Assembly: GCA_001632435.1 (NCBI GenBank) | Contig: KV424060.1 | Coordinates: forward strand, 1-64,000 | Reading direction: 5' to 3' | Source of the DNA: Calocera cornea HHB12733 | Lineage: Eukaryota > Basidiomycota > Dacrymycetes > Dacrymycetales > Dacrymycetaceae | Length of the DNA: 64,000 nucleotides | Shown: positions 23,727 through 35,414 of the stretch, piece by piece | Layout of the letters: every line of letters begins with the position of its first letter | Numbering within the stretch: the stretch's first letter is position 1 | Position numbers and translations under genes: made by a program | The notes under the pieces: generated by a model | Told to the model about the DNA's origin: nothing | What the model saw: the letters and a program-made list of their open reading frames with translations, nothing else | The model's database searches: none

Positions 23727-24795
23727 TCAGGTAGCCTTGGACTTGGCCTTGGAAGAGGGCTTAGCCTTGGCTGCTTTGGGGGCAGGCTTTTCACCTGCTT
23801 TCTTCGTAGGGGCGCGCTTGGGGTTGTTAGGCTATGTGTATGCTCAAGAAGGGGGAAGGGCGCACCTTGCGTTTCTCCCCGGCTTTGGGCTTCTCATCCT
23901 CTGGCTCGGTGAGCTCTCCGTCGTCCGCTAGGGCATCGTCGACGGCTTTTTTCTGCGCATATATAAGTATTCTGGTCACCGGATGGGAAGAGACCTAGAA
24001 ATGCAGGAGGGACAAGCGAACACACCTTCTCAGCAGAGGTCCTAGCTTTCTTCGGCTTCGGTTCAGCTTTGGGCGCTGCTTTCTTAGGAGCCCGCTTCTT
24101 CGGCTTCACATCCTCCTCATCATCATCCTCGTCCACCTTGCCATCCTCAGGATCGCCCCCTTCGTCGTCGTCCTCTTCCACTTCCTCCTTCTTGACCTTC
24201 TTGGCCGGCGCCCTGCGCTTCTTCTTCGGTGGTTCCTCCTCTTCGTCATCCTCTTCCTTAACAGGCTTCTTCCTGGGAGCCCGCTTCGCCTTGGGCTTCG
24301 GCTTCTCCGACCCATCCGCGTCCTCGTCCTCGTCCGCGGGAGGTTTCCGGGCCGACTCGGGAATGTCCTCAGGCTCTATGGTGAGCGTGTCGAACGCCTT
24401 CTTGATCTTGGACGCATCTTCTGGGCTACACGTAGCATGTTGAACTCAATTTAGAGCAGGACAAAACGGAAGTACGCACGTCAGATCCTCGTACCCATCC
24501 AGCTCCTCGATCTCCCCCACATTCTTCAGGATGTTCCCCATCAGCTTCGCCGTCGTGCATCCAAAGTGCCTCCATTGGAATGCCTGATGCCCCTGGATAT
24601 CCACAAGCGTGCCGATGCGCATCAAGCCCTTCGCGATGGGGGTACCGCTACATGGCTTGGGACCTTTGCACTTTGCGCGCGCGGAGGCGGCGTATTCTGT
24701 GCAAGGGTATCAGCGGGCGGGAAGGGAGGAGGAAAAAAACGGGGCACACCAATGCGGTAGGCAGTCTTGCGCCCGGGGCCGTCTTCGTCGGACAT
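23727..24795 (-). CDS. PARP-type zinc-finger protein with Lys-rich tail
   Basis: Five exons (24750-24795, 24480-24696, 24026-24425, 23866-23952, 23727-23831 on the minus strand) give 284 residues. Residues 10-75 form a PARP-type finger (ARAKCKGPKPCSGTPIAKG, then WRHFGC), the nick-sensing module of PARP1 and DNA ligase III. No catalytic ADP-ribosyltransferase domain follows. The rest is alternating acidic runs and Lys/Ala/Pro repeats (PKKRAPKKAAPKAEPKPKK), like a histone H1-type or nuclear localisation tail. It is probably a nuclear DNA- or chromatin-binding protein; a role in break sensing is inferred only from the finger. Similar short fungal proteins with a lone finger are known. Confidence 0.85.
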
Positions 24796-25095
24796 GGTCA
24801 CCGGCTGATGTGATGGGGAGGGGCTGGCAGGAGGAGGAGGATGGAGTTTGTCGAATTCGCGTGCGAGCAGGGTGCGGGCCCCCGCTCGATCCGCGGCATC
24901 CTCAGCTGGACCCTAGCGGACACGACTGCCCTGACGCGCTTCCTCGCACCCGCCGTGCCTCGGCTCCGCGCGGACATTCAAGCACGCTGTGCGGAAGCAG
25001 TTTCCTGAGCACGGGAGCAGTCCCGCGGTCACTGGGAAAAGTTCAGCTCGGTAGGCTTCAGGTCGTTGTCTGACTGCTCATCGACATCTGCCATC
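24796..25095. promoter_or_regulatory. Divergent promoter, PARP-type finger gene / eS26
   Basis: Exactly 300 bp separate the two start codons, so the genes must share a bidirectional promoter. CT-rich stretches but no clear TATA box. Confidence 0.5.
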
Positions 25096-25810
25096 ATGGT
25101 GAGTCCATCGTCTCTGTTCTTGGGCGTTCAGCAGGGTGTTGGGGACGACGAGGCGGCCATGGGGGCGTCGTTTGGGAGCGCGGCGGGCCCTCGCTGGATG
25201 GCCGGACGCTGGATGGGATGCGCGAGCGGTGGATGCAGTCTCCCTCCCTTGGCTGACTCACTCGCCTTCCCCTTGCCCTACTCGCTCTTGTCCTTCTTGT
25301 GCTCAAACAGCTGCTAACTCTCTTTCCTACAGACTAAGAAGAGAAGAAATGGCGGCCGGAACAAGCACGGACGTGGCCACGTCGTCTTCGTGAGGTGCTC
25401 CAACTGCTCCCGCTGTGTGCCCAAGGACAAGGCCATCAAGCGCTTCACCGTCCGCAACATGGTCGAGAGCGCTGCTGTCCGTGATATCAGTGATGCGAGT
25501 GTGTACCAGGGTAAGTGGTGTCCCATCTGCGACTGACCGGCCGTGATGCTGATGTATGTGCAGAGTACGCCGTCCCTAAGCTCTATATCAAGATCGCTTA
25601 CTGCATCTCTTGCGCTATCCATTCTCATGGTATGTACCCCCATCTCCTCCCCTTCTGATTGAGGGCTAATGCCCCCATCCAGTCGTCCGTGTGCGCTCCC
25701 GTGAGGGCCGCAGGAACCGCGCTCCTCCTCCCCGCGTGCGATTCAAGGATGGCAAGAAGGTGAACCCGGCCGTGCAAGCCGCCGAGGACGCCAAGGCCGC
25801 TGCCCGATGA
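25096..25810 (+). CDS. RPS26: 40S ribosomal protein eS26
   Basis: Small-subunit ribosomal protein near the mRNA exit site. Exon 1 is only the ATG (25096-25098), followed by a 234-nt intron. Exons 25333-25510, 25564-25629 and 25683-25810 complete 124 residues. The family start [18 protein letters not shown], the CSNC and CISCAIHSH zinc ligands and the RNRAPPPR motif are all present. An ATG-only first exon with a long first intron is common in fungal ribosomal protein genes. Confidence 0.97.
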
Positions 25811-26483
25811 GCGGTTTCGCGAGCGTAGCGAGCCAGTCGGCACTGAGGTACCAGCTGGCGAGAGACTCTGCACTGGAGAACGGGAGCATGTGAGGCGCGG
25901 AGGGCAAAAATCCCACGCTTATGGGCGGGGAACTATACAGATCCTATGTGTATGCGTGGATAGTGAGCCCTGTGCGCCGATAATGCATCGCGTTCGCTAT
26001 CCGCTTCGCAGTACGTTTCTGAGGTGCCGGTTCGGATGAACGTTGTGAGAACCGCTGGCGGCTTGTCGACCGCTGATCTTCGGAAGCAGTCGCAATGTTT
26101 CTATGGAGCGCAGCTTCGGGCAGAGCGCTGCTCCCTTATCACGCATACCCCTGTCGCACGAAGACGATGACTCCAGCGAAGCCAGTAGTATATCCGGGGT
26201 CCTCACGCCATCCCAATCAGACTCGCCCGGAAACTCCGGATATCGCCCTCATCCAAATTCGTCCTGATCGTCTGGGTTGAACATGCGCCTCCTCACCGCA
26301 CAGCTTGATACTTACGCGTCCTCTGGAGAAGTGAGGCAGGCACGCCTCGACGCCGTCGCCGCCAGGCGTGCGTAATTGCCGCCTTCGGCTGGGGCAAAGC
26401 CAAATACCCCTTTCCTCCCCTCGTAGTCTCCTGACAACCTCACCCAGCTCCACGCCGCTCTTACCGCCGCAACCAAGGCCAGC
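25811..26483. other. Intergenic region
   Basis: Holds the eS26 3' UTR and the upstream region of the next gene. No gene recognised. Confidence 0.45.
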
Positions 26484-27350
26484 ATGTCCGACACCTTCGG
26501 CGCCGCATCCCTGTTACTGGTCTCTGGCTGCACTGGTGCGCAGCGGTCGAACGGCGATGAAGATGCCTCGATCTCAGAGCATGCGTACTCTGCACCGGAG
26601 TTTCCGGCAAGGCCAATGCCAGCGGTCGCCCCCCGCTCGCCGCAACGTAAGGACTACATTCCTGGCGCTGTCAAGAAAACACAGTGCACTGTTGGGCAAG
26701 ACAATGCAGGCCCCCATGCCGTCGACGCAACGTTGGAGTGCTGTGATACCGATTATGACTCTGAACAAGTCGACTCGAGCGAGGACGACGATTCCGTGTT
26801 ACAGACCCAGAAGCCTGTGCCCTCGAACCACCTGCTGACCGACGTCTCAGATAGCCCAAAGCCGTTCGTCCTCTCGAACGAGGTTGACCTCGTCATGCTC
26901 TACCCCGGAGAAGAGCAGAACCCGTCTGTCTCCGAGGTCCCCGCTAAGCGTGTGCAGCAGATGCTGGCGAATCAGACGATGCTCATCCAGCTTCTCGCCT
27001 GGCTCAAGGACTGTCACGAGGACACGGAGGACTCCAATCCTCTGGAGCAGGACAATGCCCGGCTCCAGGTGCAAAACTGCGAGCTGGAGAACTTCATCGT
27101 CGCCCATCCGCAGCTGGTCGAGCCGCACAGCCGCAGTTCAAGGTCCCGGGAGCGTCTGCTGAGGGATCACATCACGATGTTGCGACAGCAGCTTGCAAGG
27201 AGCAGGAGGGACAGGGAGCTGCTGTGGGCTACTAATCAGGCATACCGGACTCGCAACTGCGTCCTGGTCGGTCTTCTTCGGGCAGCTGAAACTTTCAAGT
27301 CCTTGCGTACTGCTGAATTCTTGGCGGTAGTCGCCTCGGAATCTCTGTAA
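26484..27350 (+). CDS. Orphan protein with C-terminal coiled coil
   Basis: Single-exon frame of 288 residues from ATG at 26484. Residues 1-140 are Ser/Asp/Glu-rich and probably disordered. After about 150, helices predominate: QQMLANQTMLIQLLAWL, then a leucine/asparagine-spaced stretch, then LLRDHITMLRQQLARSRRD and a final helix. The architecture matches the orphan genes between 17 and 23 kb. No family recognised. Only one ATG-proximal start is likely. Confidence 0.55.
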   Translation: MSDTFGAASLLLVSGCTGAQRSNGDEDASISEHAYSAPEFPARPMPAVAPRSPQRKDYIPGAVKKTQCTVGQDNAGPHAVDATLECCDTDYDSEQVDSSEDDDSVLQTQKPVPSNHLLTDVSDSPKPFVLSNEVDLVMLYPGEEQNPSVSEVPAKRVQQMLANQTMLIQLLAWLKDCHEDTEDSNPLEQDNARLQVQNCELENFIVAHPQLVEPHSRSSRSRERLLRDHITMLRQQLARSRRDRELLWATNQAYRTRNCVLVGLLRAAETFKSLRTAEFLAVVASESL

Positions 27351-27496
27351 GCCGTCTGCGTCGCGAAGCCGACACCATCGTACACCTTATGCTGTGAGCT
27401 GGGTCGTTGTAATTCTCATTGATTTATACCTATTATTACGTTGATAACTTGTAACCACCCTATGATATCCCCTTGTTATGAATATACCGTGTAACC

Positions 27497-28853
27497 TCAA
27501 ATGTCCAGTTGCTTGCTGATGTAGCGACGCATGAGATCTGGGAGACGATAAGGATTTGGCCTCAGGACATGTGTTCCTTCCTGGTCCTGATCCACGAGAA
27601 ATGTGATGCTCCTTACCTCATTGCCCCTGGGCAAAGTCGGAGGCATGTGTAGTGTGAGGTGGTCATCCAACCATATGAATCGCAAGCGGGAAGACGGTGT
27701 CAGGAGATTGCGTTGAACCTCATATGAGTTGACACTCGCAAAGGTAGTGTGCTGCAGATGCAACCGAATCCAGACCAAATTTGGCAGGAGCTCGAGTACA
27801 GAGCCTATTTGTTGCTAGATCACGAGTGAGCGGCGATTTCAATAAGACAAGCAGCTCTTACCAGCGACCCATCCACGCATATTTCGAGATGAGTGAGGTC
27901 CGGGCATGACGTTGCCACTTGATGAAACACCGATGGCGGGAGATATCCCCGATTGCCAGAGTTGCTCCCAACGTCTTGTCTTCCACCATGAACAAAGAAG
28001 AGACGCCGCAAGGTTGGCGTGCGTGCGAGTCTCGAAAGCAGTGCTGTCCTGTCTGCAATGTCGTTTATCGTCACGGTCAAATCGTAGTCGGGGAAGGATA
28101 AGGTGAGATCGAGAGTGTGGAGCGGTCTGTTCGCATCGCATAGTGTCAAAGAGTCTTGGACGTCGCCTATGAATGTTCGTAGATGTGGAAGAGCATGTGC
28201 AGATAGTAGAGGGAGATGGTGGAGGTCGAGGTCGAGAACTTCGAGCGCTGATGTCTTCTCTAACAGAGGCCGGAGGTCTATAAAAAGTGCATCCTCCCAC
28301 GGCCAGAAGTCGAAGTCGACATTCAGATTTGTGAGCGCAGGCAGCATTAATGCGTTCAAGCTGTCCAGCATCGGAGGGACCACAGACTTCAGCAGTTGCA
28401 GACCCGAGTCCCAAAGATCGAGCTCGGGAGGACCAGTATGCCTCGCCCAAGAGAGGTAAATGTGCAGGGTGCGCAGAGAATCTCCAGACAAGGATAGAGC
28501 GCTACACAACGTGCTCAATCGCGTCGCCGTTTCGCTCAACTGTCGCTCGGAGACTGCCGCCAAGGTCAGGCTGATTCTGAAGTATCGAGCGGCATGAAAC
28601 ACATACATAACACAACCAGGATATGAAGCTCTCGTAAGTACCGAACCAAGTGCGAATGCTGAAGGAGAGTCATGAACAGTCCAGAGTCCGGTGACGTGAT
28701 TGTCGCAATGCGGTAAAGAAGCGGGTTGAAGAGCATATAGGCGGTGCGTGATAGCCTAGCCAGCACGGCCATGTCAACGATCGAGATATCATAGGTCCAG
28801 AAGATCTCGGTGAAGTCCAAGGGCAAGTCATTCAGTGTGCGAACGGCGCTCAT
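27497..28853 (-). CDS. F-box-like / leucine-rich protein
   Basis: Exons 28642-28853, 27862-28576 and 27497-27814 (minus strand) close in phase to 414 residues. Near the N-terminus LNDLPLDFTEIFW, then ARLSRTAYMLFNPLLYR, fits the weak F-box of Agaricomycete F-box/LRR families. Leucine-rich strands follow (SLRTLHIYLSW, ALEVLDLDLHHLPLL, LTHLEICVDGSL). Such proteins usually act as substrate adaptors of SCF ubiquitin ligases. The frame stays open upstream for about 45 codons (text like AFPLLHNNIDASIDVI), so an upstream exon or earlier start is possible. The first intron boundary is less certain than the second. Confidence 0.6.
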
Positions 28854-29179
28854 GAGAAGGTTGATGGTATCGAAAGCAACTATATTGTAATCAGTGAGCC
28901 TAACAACGGCCAGCAGTGGAGGTGAACAGTACAGCAAAGAGCGGAAGCAGATTTGGTGATCAATGACATCGATGGAAGCATCGATGTTATTATGGAGCAG
29001 TGGGAAGGCTGCAGCGCACTCTTCAGTATTTCATCCTAAAGTGAACTGAGTTTATTCTGCATCGCCCAGCTACTGGCATTCAGACAATAATTATATGTAC
29101 TATCTGCCGAGTATCCAGACCGCTCGCATTACTTAGTCCATACGTCGAATATCAAACTTCATCGATAACCGTTGTCAAG
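28854..29179. other. Short intergenic region
   Basis: Part may be 5' coding sequence of the F-box-like gene, whose frame remains open to about 29020. Otherwise no feature. Confidence 0.35.
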
Positions 29180-30727
29180 CTAATCATCCATCTCATCGTC
29201 CTCCGTCTCCCCGTGGTGTTCTTCATAGTGTTGATAGTTCTCGAGCCAGACATGCCTTTCCTGAACCCTATACCAAGGTAGAGACATCGCTGCCGCGAGG
29301 TCGCGCAAGATATCCCAGCGAGCATCTGCAGCGAGGCAGAGTGTCGATTCCGGCCCGCTGAACTCCTCCAAGGCTGCCATAAAGATCGCGCGACAGTCTT
29401 GGACCTGCGATTGTGGGGAGAACTCATTTGCTGGATCACAGACGCAGAATGTTGGCAATGCAGGCAGACGCCAGATCGGATATGCACCTGCATATTGCCA
29501 GTCGAGGATACCCGCAATATCACCCGCGTTGCTGCCCTCTGTCACGATAAGGAGGCTCCTGCATGAAGAGGTCAGCGCCACATCAAACGCATGGAAATGA
29601 GCTCACGAGCCGTTCATGCAAGGATGGTAGACATGAAATTCTAGGCCAGAAAAAGGAATCTCATGCTCGGCCTCCTGACACACATGTGGGATAGCCATGA
29701 GGAGCTCCATCAGAAGGTTGTTGCTCGCCTCGATCGCCTCAGACCACTTCACATCAGCCGGAAGTGTGGCTCGTCCGAAGTCTTGCCAGCTCGCAAGATG
29801 CCCATTCTCTTCCAGGTCCAGGTTCACGAGCCACTCGCTTGCGCTCTTGAACGTTCGATTGAAGCGCCGTCTCTCGTACGCCTCGTCTCGGGCTTCGGGC
29901 GGGGGCTCGAACTTGTCAGCCTGGACAGGTCCGATACCGAATTTTCCGTGAGCATCGAGACGAATTGAGCCGATTTGGTCGAAGGTAAGACAGGACATCT
30001 CGTGAACGATTCGGGCATAGTCACGGATTGTGCGATGTTTCGCTTCGATCGACAAGCCTTCCCAGCAGTTTTCCAGAGGCACGGCGTGTGACTAGTCGTA
30101 CGGATATTAGAAGGGTAGAAAGAGGATCATATAACTCACTATTCGATCCATGATGATGAATCCGGAGCCAAGGAGCTTGTCCGTCATAGCCCAACCGTAG
30201 ACCATAGGGACTGGCACGCGGCCGCTCGTTGCTTCTCGAACGTATATCATGGCCGACACCTGCATGGCCTTCAGCATAAGTCTCAACTGTGTCAAGCCCG
30301 CCAGCATACCTCTGCCACGACTCTGTCCATGTGATAGTGAGACTGCTGAACAGCGAGTTGAAGGACAAGTTCGTCCGGTATGCGGCGCCGGCGTGGGACC
30401 TCGAACTTAAGGAGGAAGAACTGAACCAAGTCTTCAGCAAAGCGTGCACATATCCGGAGAGCATCGTCTTACCTTATTCTTGTCTGTGATGTGCAGAGGT
30501 TTGGCCGTACATGGTACGCCGAACAGCAACCGTCCGACGTACGAGATGCGGGTCAAGAGGTCGAAGTGCCTCAGCTCGGCGATGAACCCGGAGCTGAGCT
30601 TCTCCAAGGTGACTGGCGACCCGAAGTAGATGCCCTTGTATGATTCAGATAGTATGATGTCGACAGTCACAGCGAGCTGATGGCGGAGCATCGTTGCGCC
30701 TGCCTCGCCAGTCGGGGTCGCCTCCAT
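29180..30727 (-). CDS. APH-like kinase paralogue 1, probable pseudokinase
   Basis: Member of the aminoglycoside-phosphotransferase-like kinase fold expanded in mushrooms. Exons 30473-30727, 30310-30420, 30140-30259, 29607-30091 and 29180-29558 give 449 residues with every phase closed. N-lobe strand text FFLLKFEVPRRRR and the VPVPMVYGWAM hinge align with the paralogue at 33.8 kb. The catalytic loop reads HPCMNGSSLLIV where the family has HxDLHxxNI.V: the catalytic Asp is Cys320 and the metal-binding Asn is Ser325. The second metal ligand survives in ILDW (Asp343). Phosphotransfer is therefore unlikely unless an unusual mechanism is used. The frame is intact, so it may be expressed as a binding or scaffold protein. 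Substrate unknown. Confidence 0.82.
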
Positions 30728-31696
30728 GAGAGTCAGGAACTGAGCCGTCGTACTCGCGAACAGATGCGTGGCAATTGAGTGAATGTTCAGGTCCAGTCAT
30801 TCCGAGACAGAAGACCAGGACAGTGCCAGCAGAGAGAACGCATCACGAGCTAGAGACGGTATCGATTATCCCTGAGACAAGATAGGTAATGATCGTAGCG
30901 GGAGCGTCGTTAGAGCGGCCCAGAGTGACCAAATGGGGTCTAGACAACCCCCAAGTCCCTGGCAAGGATGTTCATCCGTCCTTCTCCAACAGAATAAGCA
31001 CGAATAGGATTGAAATATGCAGCGTCGCAAGGAGCGATAAGCAGCGTGTGATTCATTTGAAGGTGTCAGTCGAAAAGGTGGTAGACCAGGAGAAGCAGCT
31101 CGGGCCGGCTTTTCTACGCGTCAGCACGGAAGCTGTTTCGCGCGTCGACACGTCGCGTCGCACGCCTGGCTTGCTTGAGCTCGTGGCTCCCCGTCGACCT
31201 CCTGCAGTGCCGAGCTGATCGTTGGCACATCAATCATATCCTCGTCCTATATGCATCCAAATCCTCGTGGAGATACTGAGACGGGTCAAGCAGCGATGTG
31301 CTCGAGCCGAGACGTTCCGGATGGCTGGCTGGCTGACGTGTAGCCGAGGTCTCACTCCAAGTCACCTGATGCACGACTTGAAGCCATGCTATTTGCATCT
31401 TATGCTAGCACTGACGTCTTTGCCGTCCTCAACCTTCCAACTTTCCGTGTAACAAGAGGGTGTTCATCTCCTGCGTTCTGCTTGCTAGTGTTTGGTACAA
31501 TATGTTATCTCTCACATGGAGCATACCGCTACTCGCGTTCTGTGCCTGGCATCCGCATACACGCCGCTAGATAAAGAAACTCGGTATGTCAATGCTTGTT
31601 CCTCATTACTTATTTCTAATCATGCTACAGAGCAGTGGAAATTGGGAGAGGTTGCCAGTGGGTCGGTGCGTTGTTCTAATACCGTTCTGTCTGAGG
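30728..31696. other. Intergenic region
   Basis: Nearly 1 kb without a recognised gene; upstream region of APH-like paralogue 1. Confidence 0.45.
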
Positions 31697-32245
31697 CTAG
31701 TGCTGATGTATATCCCAGGCGAGGCCCCGCTCTGCGGCTATGGTTGGGATAATGGAGCAGATACAGTGCGGAGGGTGCGGATTCAGTGGTATCGCCGTCG
31801 CCAAGACAACATCAACCAACCCACAGTCGGGGGAAAACATAGGGAACTCGTATCTTGACATTTGTGAGTGGGTGTCCATGGACAGGCCCGCGGCCACGCA
31901 AGCTGATGGATGGTATGGAATAGACACATGAGCTCCACTTGGTGCACCATGCTTGTGGGGCTCCAAATCGTACTGCTGCCCGATCCTCACATACATTGTT
32001 CCGTGTAAGCCTGCATTTTCGGGATGTATCTCCATCTCAATGCATTTATAGGCACGGCCCAGTCTGTCACGCTTAGAGAAGCAGGCACTGAAGGCAAATA
32101 CCTCTGGGAGTGTGTCAACCACTACTAGATAATTCATTTTCCCGCTTACCTGAAATCTAGGTACCATTGGATTGACGAGGTGCCGCCATGCAACAATGAC
32201 CGGGATATCGTCGCCCTCGAACGAGTTTCGACAGTTGGCGGATAT
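31697..32245 (-). CDS. Orphan coding island, possibly a gene fragment
   Basis: A well-formed GTAAGC..AG intron (32102-32149) joins the frame text DDIPVIVAWRHLVNP, then MVPRFQ, to exon 2 (VFAFSACFSKRDRLGRAYK, then MYVRIGQQYDLEPHKHG). Exon 2 is open for 135 codons. The composition reads as real protein, but there is no clear start: an in-frame stop lies just upstream near 32248 and the first ATG is at 32167. It may be a 3' remnant, a pseudogene, or a gene with an upstream exon I cannot place. No family recognised. Confidence 0.35.
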   Translation of the reverse strand: MSANCRNSFEGDDIPVIVAWRHLVNPMVPRFQVSGKMNYLVVVDTLPEVFAFSACFSKRDRLGRAYKCIEMEIHPENAGLHGTMYVRIGQQYDLEPHKHGAPSGAHVSIPYHPSACVAAGLSMDTHSQMSRYEFPMFSPDCGLVDVVLATAIPLNPHPPHCICSIIPTIAAERGLAWDIHQH

Positions 32246-33846
32246 GGCGATTCATTGATCACTCATGTCTATAAGATGTACTGCTGCGTTCGGAACAGTT
32301 GAATGATGAACCCTTTCCTAAAAGCATGCTAACCATACCTGTACTGCAAGATCGACGCTTTCATCACCGTCACTATTCCCCTTTCGCACTTCCGGTTGCT
32401 ATCGTGTTCGAGACATTGTCTGAGCTGGTTGCTCTATCCCTGGGTATTCTTACAAGGATATTCCATGCCTCCTTATCGTGGGCTATTGTAACCACTCGAC
32501 TTGCAGCGCTCGTCTAATTTCCGTCTGATACGATGAGCCTTCATGTAACGTGTGCTGTGACTGAGAGTTTCCAGTTTCCGGCCGCACAGCTTGATTCAGG
32601 CAGCATAACACGGCAAGGCAGCCTGAGAGATGGTGATAACTCAAGGCCAGGAGAGGGACTACCATTGCTGGGTGCAGTGTCGCTCTTGTTCAATCGGTCC
32701 TAGAAGCCCCCCGGTGATGCTTAATGGTGACGCTGTTCCATATCATTGAGTAAGCAGACTGTGAAGCATCATCGAACGATTCCAGATAGAGCATCGGTAG
32801 ATGAGGAAACGGAAGAGAAAAACGACGTGACCGACTCCACGGAAGAAGCCGATCGCTGGGGGTCTCTGCACGGCTTTCCCCCGTTCCATCGTGCTTCCCT
32901 CCTTCGCTACGCCACTGAATGCCTCTGAAGACGCAAGTTCCGTCAGTCTGAGCGCAGAATAATACAGATATATCAGAGCACAAGACCAATCGGCCCGCGT
33001 ATCCAATCAGCGAGGAGGCTGCGGAGCCGGAGCCGAGTGAACAGGAAGATGTGAGATGATTCCGCTGCGACGACCCTTTTGAATCAGGCCAAAGATAACG
33101 ACGCAAAGCCTTTCGGAGCGGAGAAGATTGTCATAGACCACATCTCACCATCAAAGTCGCCGCGATTGTCCTTGGATTGCGTGTGTTTGGACCAGGACCG
33201 TGAGCGGCCGGTTGGAAGACCTAGGTTCCCGTGGGGAGTTCAATCTCGATGGAATGGATTTCTCCAGCATTACATAGCAACAGCTCACTCGAGAGGGTTT
33301 CCCAGAGCACGGCGAAGCTGAGAACCGTCAATACAGAATCCAACGCTTTCCAGCCTAGTCCTAATGGAAAGTACGGACGTAAAATCTGCCCGCGGCCGAA
33401 CCCCGGCTCTCGGCTGCGGTGCTGGAAAACAATCACGTGTCTTCTCAGTCACTCCCTCGCGTTGGGGCCGGTATCATCGTGTTTGCCCAAGGGCCGCGGT
33501 GCATGTAATTGACCTAGGAGAGGAGAGTATAAGCAATACTGTAAGTTGTCTCCATTTCCTTATCGACACGCGGTGAACACGTGTGCTTCAGAGTCAGACT
33601 CACGGCAGAACCGCCTTAATTCCGTTGGCTATCTGGCTTTCCGGCCGAACGTCAGCACGATAGTCTAGTGAAGGTGATTCACCGGATAGCGGATAGTATA
33701 AAGCAGTTCAGAGCCGTAACAAGGGAGTCGCGGATAGACCTCTGTCATCTCCATAGATTGTTGCCCGCAGATTAAGCCGACGCCTTGCACAACATCACCA
33801 GCAGCACATACCAGTCAAACCTGAGTCAGCGCCATCCCCACGCCAA
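32246..33846. other. Intergenic region
   Basis: About 1.6 kb. Several frames of 60-95 codons exist on both strands but none has splice support or recognisable content. Includes the promoter side of APH-like paralogue 2. Confidence 0.45.
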
Positions 33847-35414
33847 ATGGCACAATACTTGTATACAGGGGAAACTGTTCTTCTGGACGAATGGGAGCTA
33901 CAGTTTCCCGAGCCGGTTGGGAGCTACAGCGAGCGATTATCAGCCTTATCGGAGCAGGTCTTCGGATGTCCTTGTGCCGTCGAGGGCTTCTCTGAAGGGA
34001 GACACAACACGGTCAGCTAGATATCCATGCCAGACCACGGAAATGTTCTAACCTTCAAGTTCAAGATCTATCGGATGAAGATGGCCAGGCCGCGTCCAGC
34101 CACAACGCCACGGACGGCGCTGTTTCGACTCGCAGGGGCTTACAGACAGGCCAGCTGCATCAATGCCAAGTCGGAGGTGGGTTTGTTGCGAATCTTGCGA
34201 TGTAACGATAGTCCGATGTTGATACGTCCCAGGTGGATACCATGCTTTATCTCCAGGAGCACGCCAATCTTGGGATCCCGTGTCCAAAAGTGTACGCGTA
34301 TGCCATGGATCAAAGCCTGATGGGAGGTCCTTTCCAGATCATCGAGCAAGTTGTGAGGTCGCATTGCATTCATGAAGGTTTCCGTGGCCTGATGAGTCCT
34401 ACGCAGGCGGGAGTCGATCTGCATGCAGTCTTCGATCGTCTTCGCCCGGAGGAGAAGCAGCGCACAGTTCTAGACTATGCACGGATTATCCGTCAGATGT
34501 CCCTGGTTCGATTCTCGTCAATAGGTTCTCTGGAGCGTGAAGCGAATGGAGCTTACAAGGTCGTCGCACTATCTGCAGCTCGGAGCCATGCAGACGCAAG
34601 ACGTACTTTGGCCACCAACAATCTCGCCAGCCGTTCATTTAGGTCCGTGCGTGAATGGCTCGATACCTCGGAGAGGGAGAACAAGCTCCTGCTAGAGCAG
34701 TATCCAGACCTCCTAAAGAGCAGGTCGCGACCGGAAGAGGAGACACGCCAGAAGCACATTGCCGCCAATGCTGCCTTTGATGGGATGCTTCGGTTGATCC
34801 CACATGTTGCGCAGAGTGGAGGTCTATCCAGTACCTTCTGCCTGTGGCACGTCGACTTGCACGGCAGGTTTGCAATTTGGCTGCATGCTGGGAAAGTACA
34901 GGGCTGATCTTGTGACAGAAATATTCTCGTGTGTCCGTCTGGTCCAGATGCAGGCAGAATCGTCAGCATAATTGATTGGGAGAATGCCGGAACATTTCCC
35001 ATATGGCGTTTAGTCGATCCTCCAGAGTGGTTCTCCAACAACCGCATGAAAGAAGCTAGGCCGAATCAGGAGTTTCTGTACTATCTGCAGACCTTCCAGA
35101 ATGAGCTCACCCGGCTTGACTCTGAAGGCTTGCTGAGGACGGCAATACAAAGGAAGTACGATTTTTTGCGGCAGGTCGCTTCTGCTGTCAGTTCTCCCTG
35201 GCAGCACATCGACCTGCGAAACGCATGCATCACCGAGTTCGAGGCGCAGCAGGCTCAGCTTCGTGCACAACAAGCCCAGCAGGCGGCCCAGCAGGCGGCC
35301 CAGCAACAGCCGCAGCCGAAGACGGCGCGAAAATCCTCTGGCTCGGGAGGATATGCGACCGACTCGGGTGCAAAGCCGCGCAGTAGAACCAGGAGCCTGT
35401 TCAGCAGGAAGTAG
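33847..35414 (+). CDS. APH-like kinase paralogue 2, catalytic motif intact
   Basis: Exons 33847-34011, 34060-34176, 34233-34352, 34407-34867 and 34919-35414 give 452 residues. The phosphotransferase loop is complete: HVDLHGRNILV at 282-292 (catalytic Asp284, Asn289), and the metal-binding Asp307 lies in SIIDWENAG. The family N-lobe start (FGCPCAVEGFSEG) and hinge (GIPCPKVYAYAM) are clear. The C-terminus carries a Gln/Ala repeat (QAQQAAQQAAQQQ) and a basic tail with GGYATDSG. It is the only one of four paralogues here with an intact active site, so it is the best candidate for a real kinase. APH-fold enzymes phosphorylate small molecules or protein residues; the substrate cannot be inferred. 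Confidence 0.88.
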
